DNA from: Dehalococcoides mccartyi
GTDB lineage: Bacteria > Chloroflexota > Dehalococcoidia > Dehalococcoidales > Dehalococcoidaceae
Assembly (NCBI RefSeq): GCF_001889305.1
Contig: NZ_CP013074.1
Span: 620,001-684,000 of the forward strand
Length of the DNA stretch: 64,000 nucleotides
Direction of reading: 5' to 3'
Position numbers and translations under genes: made by a program. Positions 60,272 to 64,000 of this stretch are shown here, in pieces. The first letter of the stretch is position 1, and each line of letters opens with the position of its first letter. The notes beneath the pieces are model-generated. The model had not been told where the DNA came from. It saw only the letters and a program-made list of their open reading frames with translations, and ran no database searches.

Positions 60272-61741
60272 ATGAAATATCAATATGATCTGGTGGTTAT
60301 CGGCGGTGGATTGGCCGGGTTTACTGCAGCTGTTTTTGCTAACGGGTTAGGTAAGAAAGTGGCTTTGGTTGAAAGAGGCAAACTGGGTGGTGCCTGTACA
60401 TGGAATGCTTGTGTCCCTTCCAAGGCGTTGCTTCAAATAGGGTTACGTATACAACAGATAGAAAAGTACAACCGGAACGGGGTGAAACTGGCCAGTGTGA
60501 ACCTGCAACCGGGTAATATTATGTCGTACTTGCATTCTATCCTGGGAGATATTGCCCGAATTGATGATTTTGATAACTTGGGTAATATCGGCATAAATAT
60601 ACTTAAAGGCGAAGCCGTATTTACAGACCATCATTATATAAATTTAAACGGACAGGTTATTTCCGCAAAACGTTTTATTATTGCCACCGGTTCAAGTCCT
60701 GCGATTCCGCCGGTAGAGGGCTTAGTCGATATACCTTTCTATACTAATGAAACAGTATTTGACATAAATACCATACCATCTTCCATGATTGTATTGGGAG
60801 GAGGGCCAGCCGGTATCGAACTGGGACTGGCTTTTGCCTGGTTGGGATGCAAAGTGGATATTGTTGAAATGGCAGATCATATACTACCGAAGGATGATAC
60901 CGAGCTAAGTGAATTATTATTTGAGTATCTTAATGTGGAAGAAAACTTGAGTATTCATATTTCCACCAAGGCAATCCGTTTCCAAAAGCAGAATAACGGG
61001 CAAGTGAAGCTTGAAATGCAAACCCGTGAAGGGAAAATTGATGAAATTGCGGCTGAAGCAGTACTGGTTGCAGTGGGCAGGCGGGCAAATGTAAGCGGGC
61101 TTGGGCTGGAAAAAGTCGGGGTAAAATATACCTCACGGGGTATCAGTGTTGATAAAAAACTTCAAACCAGCTCTTCAAATATATTTGCAGCCGGTGATGT
61201 CGCAGGGCCTATCCAGTTGGGCATGATGGCTGAAAAACAGGCTATTTTGGCAGCAAGTAACGCCTGCTTGCCATTTAAACAAAGCATCAGGTATGAAGAT
61301 GTGGCTTGGGTAACGTATTCTGAACCTCAAATGGCCCATATAGGTTTGACCGAAGATGAGGCCAGACGGAAATACGGTAATAATGTGCGTATTATCCGCT
61401 ATCCGCTAAACAAGGTGCGCAGGGCGGTTATGGATCACGACATTCGCGGTATGTGTAAATTTATGCTGGATAAAAAAGACAGGCTGATAGGGGCACAACT
61501 GCTGTGTTCACATGCCGAAAACCTTATTCACGAGCTGCAAATAGTAAAATGTCTTCACAAGCCGTTTTTAAAACTGCATAGCATTCCCCATATTTATCCT
61601 ACTTATGAAGAGGGGATAATAAAACGGGCGGCAGATATCAGCTATACTATGAAAATGCGCCGTAATCCGCTTATCAGGCTGGTACTGCGTTACTGGCCTG
61701 GTTATAAAGATAAGCTGGATGCAGTGATAAATCGCCTCTGA
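60272..61741 (+). CDS. Pyridine nucleotide-disulfide oxidoreductase (mercuric reductase/dihydrolipoamide dehydrogenase-like)
   Basis: The 489-residue flavoprotein has the FAD motif LVVIGGGLAGFTAAVFA, the redox disulfide CTWNACVPSK (C-x4-C), the NAD(P) motif IVLGGGPAGIELGLAFAWLG and the FAD-ribityl motif IFAAGDVAG. The C-terminal dimer domain has HIYPTYEEG in place of the HAHPTLSE of lipoamide dehydrogenase, and vicinal cysteines of MerA are lacking. The substrate is therefore unclear. The C-terminus is basic and hydrophobic (RNPLIRLVLRYWPGY), suggesting membrane association. ATG 60272 is preferred; TTG 60239 is in frame. Confidence 0.85.
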   Translation: MKYQYDLVVIGGGLAGFTAAVFANGLGKKVALVERGKLGGACTWNACVPSKALLQIGLRIQQIEKYNRNGVKLASVNLQPGNIMSYLHSILGDIARIDDFDNLGNIGINILKGEAVFTDHHYINLNGQVISAKRFIIATGSSPAIPPVEGLVDIPFYTNETVFDINTIPSSMIVLGGGPAGIELGLAFAWLGCKVDIVEMADHILPKDDTELSELLFEYLNVEENLSIHISTKAIRFQKQNNGQVKLEMQTREGKIDEIAAEAVLVAVGRRANVSGLGLEKVGVKYTSRGISVDKKLQTSSSNIFAAGDVAGPIQLGMMAEKQAILAASNACLPFKQSIRYEDVAWVTYSEPQMAHIGLTEDEARRKYGNNVRIIRYPLNKVRRAVMDHDIRGMCKFMLDKKDRLIGAQLLCSHAENLIHELQIVKCLHKPFLKLHSIPHIYPTYEEGIIKRAADISYTMKMRRNPLIRLVLRYWPGYKDKLDAVINRL

Positions 61742-61775
61742 ACGTTATTGGCGATATACTCATGGGAAAGAAAGA

Positions 61776-61850
61776 TGGAGCGGGAGACGGGGCTCGAACC
61801 CGCGACAGCCTGCTTGGAAGGCAGGAACTCTACCACTGAGTTACTCCCGC
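61776..61850 (-). tRNA. tRNA-Gly (TCC)
   Basis: The acceptor stem begins GCGGGAG and closes with CTCCCGC, the anticodon stem CCTGC / GCAGG holds loop CTTCCAA (anticodon TCC), the T-loop reads GGTTCGAGCC, and CCA is encoded. Confidence 0.96.
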
Positions 61851-61865
61851 TGATTTTGCATGGTT

Positions 61866-61894
61866 ATTCTAACCTGAACAATCAAACATGTCAA
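61866..61894 (-). promoter_or_regulatory. Promoter of tRNA-Gly
   Basis: On the minus strand TTGACA (61889-61894) and TAGAAT (61866-61871) are separated by 17 bp; the tRNA starts 15 bases downstream. Confidence 0.75.
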
Positions 61895-61929
61895 AGGTGT
61901 TTTATGAGTAGAGAAAGCATCTTTTTTGC

Positions 61930-61958
61930 TTGAACGAAGATATAAAACATGTTAGAAT
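61930..61958 (+). promoter_or_regulatory. Promoter of the FmdB-like gene
   Basis: TTGAAC and TAGAAT are 17 bp apart, with TGT directly before the -10 as an extended element. It is divergent from the tRNA-Gly promoter. Confidence 0.75.
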
Positions 61959-61999
61959 TCTCTGCGGATTAAAGATAACAAGTTCATTGGAGGTAACTC

Positions 62000-62386
62000 A
62001 TGCCAATCTACGAATATTCATGTTCAAAGTGCAATAAAGTCTTTGAACTTATGAGACCGCGGAGTGAGTCCAGCTTGTCAGCCACTTGCCCTGTTTGTAA
62101 TGCGGAATCTCCCCGCATTGTTTCAGATTTTACCCATGGCGTAGCTTTTTCCAAAGATGCACCTGAATCCCGCAAGGATTCTGCCAATGAAAAAATGTGG
62201 ATTTCTCAGCAAAAAGTCGAAGAAAATAAAATCAAAAATCCTGACCCCCTAAAGAAATGGCGTGAAGAACGCGAAAAGTCCTGTGGAAAAGGACCTGAAG
62301 CATGGGTGGAATATGCCAAACAGGAAGAAGCTAAAGTACAGAAAGTTAAAGATTACGGTACCGGATTTACCGGCCGCGAAGTATAA
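62000..62386 (+). CDS. FmdB-family zinc ribbon protein
   Basis: The 128-residue protein starts with the FmdB zinc ribbon (MPIYEYSCSKCNKVFEL, then CPVCN), with two CxxC pairs binding one zinc. A charged, Lys/Glu-rich tail of about 75 residues follows. FmdB proteins were named as possible regulators of formamide use, but the role of the family is not settled. TGGAGGT precedes the ATG. tRNA-Met lies 16 bases after the stop. Confidence 0.85.
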   Translation: MPIYEYSCSKCNKVFELMRPRSESSLSATCPVCNAESPRIVSDFTHGVAFSKDAPESRKDSANEKMWISQQKVEENKIKNPDPLKKWREEREKSCGKGPEAWVEYAKQEEAKVQKVKDYGTGFTGREV

Positions 62387-62402
62387 AACAGTTTTATCCT
62401 GA

Positions 62403-62477
62403 GGGCTCGTAGCTCAGGGGCAGAGCGGGCGGCTCATAACCGCTTGGTCGTAGGTTCGAAACCTACCGAGCCCACCA
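62403..62477 (+). tRNA. tRNA-Met (CAT)
   Basis: The acceptor stem is GGGCTCG / CGAGCCC, the D-arm is AGCTCAGGGGCAGAGC, the anticodon loop is CTCATAA (CAT), and CCA is encoded. The standard G1-C72 pair points to an elongator tRNA; a tilS-modified isoleucine tRNA with the same anticodon is also possible. Confidence 0.93.
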
Positions 62478-62490
62478 TATATAGATAGTA

Positions 62491-62520
62491 AGAGGGGGAG
62501 TTTCAAAACTCCCCCTCTTT
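62491..62520. terminator. Bidirectional terminator between tRNA-Met and the SDR gene
   Basis: AGAGGGGGAGTTT pairs perfectly with AAACTCCCCCTCT across CA, followed by TTTAT on the plus strand. Confidence 0.92.
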
Positions 62521-62542
62521 ATTTGATAATTTACTTCCAGGG

Positions 62543-63340
62543 TTAAACCAGCAGAGCTCCGCCGTCAGCTATAATAACACTTCCCACCATATAATCTGCC
62601 GCCGCACTTGCCAGGAAAAGGACTACTTTTCCAATGTCATCCGGTTCACCCATCCGTTTGAGCGGCAGTTTTGCCACAAATGATTTAGATAACTCCATCA
62701 ACTGTTCGGCTGACATATTTCCGCTTGGCATTAAAGCGGCTGCACCGGGGGTGTTTATACCGCCAGGTGCAACGGCATTCACCAGTATGCCATGAGGTGC
62801 CCATTCCTGAGCCATAGCTTTGGTAAGCATAACTACCCCGCCCTTGGATGCGTCATAATGCGCTAAATTACCGGTAGGGCGGAAGCCATCTATAGATGCA
62901 ATGTTTATTATCTTACCGCCGTGTTTCGCCGCTATCATGGCCTTAGCGGCTGCCTGTGAGAAGAACATAAGCCCCTTAAGATTTATACCAAGAGTTTTAT
63001 CCCACATGGCCTCGGTCATATCTATGGCAGGCATAAAGCGGTAAATACCGGCATTATTCACCATAATATCCAGATCACCAAATTCCTTCAGGGTGGTATC
63101 TATAACTTTTTGAGCGTCACTGATGTTGCTTACATCAGCCTGAACTGCTGCAGCTTTGCCGCCCATAGACTGAATTTCAGCTGCTGTTTTCTGAGCCACT
63201 TCAAGGTTCAGGTCCGGAATCATTATACTGGCACCTGCTTCGGCCAAACGCATGGAAATACCTTTCCCAATACCCATTGCACCACCGGTTACGATAGCAA
63301 CTTTGCCTTTTAGGTCAAATAACTCGGCTACGGTCATCAT
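62543..63340 (-). CDS. Short-chain dehydrogenase/reductase
   Basis: The 265-residue classical SDR has the NAD(P) motif TGGAMGIGKG, the NNAG motif, the catalytic serine in NIASIDG and YxxxK as YDASKGG. The region after the first strand ends in an acid (IPDLN), favouring NAD over NADP. The substrate is unknown; it resembles glucose 1-dehydrogenase and 3-oxoacyl-ACP reductase types. GGAGGAG lies before the two adjacent ATG codons. Confidence 0.9.
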   Translation of the reverse strand: MMTVAELFDLKGKVAIVTGGAMGIGKGISMRLAEAGASIMIPDLNLEVAQKTAAEIQSMGGKAAAVQADVSNISDAQKVIDTTLKEFGDLDIMVNNAGIYRFMPAIDMTEAMWDKTLGINLKGLMFFSQAAAKAMIAAKHGGKIINIASIDGFRPTGNLAHYDASKGGVVMLTKAMAQEWAPHGILVNAVAPGGINTPGAAALMPSGNMSAEQLMELSKSFVAKLPLKRMGEPDDIGKVVLFLASAAADYMVGSVIIADGGALLV

Positions 63341-63454
63341 GGTCTCTCCTCCTAACAGTATTAATCCATTGGTACTAGCCCTTGTTTATTTTGATTTATC
63401 AGATGGGTGTGTGTCAATACGTCATTCAACTTAATTATGGGGACAATATGGTAT

Positions 63455-63460
63455 ATAATA
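63455..63460 (+). promoter_or_regulatory. -10 element upstream of hflX
   Basis: A consensus TATAAT lies 26 bases before the ATG at 63487; the -35 (TTAATT) is poor. Confidence 0.4.
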
Positions 63461-63486
63461 GATAAATACGTATACACTTTACATAA

Positions 63487-64000
63487 ATGGAGGGTGTCAT
63501 TAATAAAACAGTTGTAAATAATGTGATAATCCAGCCGGAAAGAGCTGTCTTAGCGGCTGTAGATACCAATAATAACTCAAATTGGGCTATAGAAGACTCG
63601 CTTGATGAATTATCCCAGCTGGTGCTTACTGCTGGTGCAGCGGTAGTAGGCCGTATAATTCAGAAGCTTCATGCACCAGCCCGCAATTCATACTTGGGAA
63701 AAGGTAAGCTGGATGAGCTTGTGGGGATGAAAAAAGAGCTTAACTATAATCTGGTCATTTTTGATGATGAGCTTTCACCTATTCAGCAGAGACTATTGGA
63801 GGAAGCGCTGGGCGTAAAGGTAATAGATAGGGTGGCACTTATACTGGATATATTTGCCAAACATGCTAATACCCGTGAAGGCCAGCTTCAGGTTGAACTG
63901 GCACAGATGCAGTATTTGTTGCCAAGACTAGCAGGTCAGTGGAGTCATCTTGAAAGATTGGGTGGTGGAATAGGAACTAGAGGGCCGGGTGAATCCCAGC
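63487..64000 (+). CDS. hflX: GTPase HflX, 5' part
   Basis: The frame is open from the ATG at 63487 to the end of the window, giving the first 171 residues. The HflX N-terminal domain is clear: ERAVLAAVDTN, the glycine-rich AGAAVVGRIIQKL, YLGKGKLDEL, IFDDELSPIQQRLLEE, VIDRVALILDIFAKHANTREGQLQVELAQ and GTRGPGES. The GTPase domain lies beyond the window. HflX splits or rescues stalled ribosomes. There is no strong ribosome site before the ATG. Confidence 0.9.
   Translation, partial: MEGVINKTVVNNVIIQPERAVLAAVDTNNNSNWAIEDSLDELSQLVLTAGAAVVGRIIQKLHAPARNSYLGKGKLDELVGMKKELNYNLVIFDDELSPIQQRLLEEALGVKVIDRVALILDIFAKHANTREGQLQVELAQMQYLLPRLAGQWSHLERLGGGIGTRGPGESQ

Noticed and set aside
61748-61933. 61-codon plus-strand open frame
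   Set aside because: It reads through the antisense strand of tRNA-Gly (RETGLEPATACLEG-type artefact) and has no ribosome site.

Overview
The window looks like a stretch of core chromosome from an obligate organohalide-respiring Chloroflexota bacterium, most likely Dehalococcoides mccartyi or a close relative. The basis is the gene content: a corrinoid salvage cluster with cbiZ, a Wood-Ljungdahl gene set with acetyl-CoA synthase but no CO dehydrogenase beside it, a pyruvate:ferredoxin oxidoreductase joined to NuoE/NuoF-like genes, and ftsA/ftsZ in a small genome. The strain assignment is recognition from memory, not a database search. No reductive dehalogenase, transposase, integrase island, rRNA or CRISPR array is visible. 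Genes are tightly packed with many start/stop overlaps.

Layout: 1-4 kb holds a D-Ala-D-Ala-ligase-like ATP-grasp protein and a Fur-type regulator with a ZnuACB zinc transporter. 4-7.2 kb (minus strand) holds a small winged-helix-like protein, ftsZ, ftsA and a short leader gene. 7.4-15.2 kb holds a DUF5343 protein, a universal stress protein, a cyclase, the pentose-phosphate genes rpe, rpiB and tkt, a nitroreductase, a methyltransferase and a LOG-like protein. 15.3-25.1 kb is a corrinoid uptake and remodelling region in two transcription units. The first starts with two tandem cobalamin riboswitch-like elements followed by btuF-btuC-btuD-cbiZ-cbiB-cobD. The second starts with a classical cobalamin riboswitch and terminator followed by cobT-cobS-cobC-cobU. 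25.1-27.5 kb holds thioredoxin and a NarL-type two-component system.

27.5-38.2 kb (minus strand) is a one-carbon cluster in the order fhs, RACo-like corrinoid activator, cooC-like ATPase, folD, acsD, acsB, acsC and a DUF3786 gene. It encodes acetyl-CoA synthase and its corrinoid iron-sulfur partner, but neither the CO dehydrogenase subunit nor the methyltransferase AcsE is present here. The neighbouring corrinoid salvage genes could supply the cofactor of AcsCD. 38.4-43.1 kb (plus) holds a Cys-rich protein, a small hypothetical gene, aspS, tig and clpP. 43.2-51.5 kb (minus) is one compact run: dprA-topA-xerD-pepP-like-efp-PHP-formyltransferase-PfkB.

51.5-64 kb holds two serine tRNAs, a cation/proton antiporter, tRNA-Arg, a por (gamma-delta-alpha-beta) operon continuing into nuoE-, nuoF- and nuoG-N-terminal-like genes, tRNA-Pro, a flavoprotein disulfide reductase, tRNA-Gly, an FmdB-type zinc ribbon protein, tRNA-Met, an SDR oxidoreductase and the 5' part of hflX, which runs off the end. 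Promoters of the TTGACA-N17-TATAAT type, often with an extended -10, are recognisable in front of many units.
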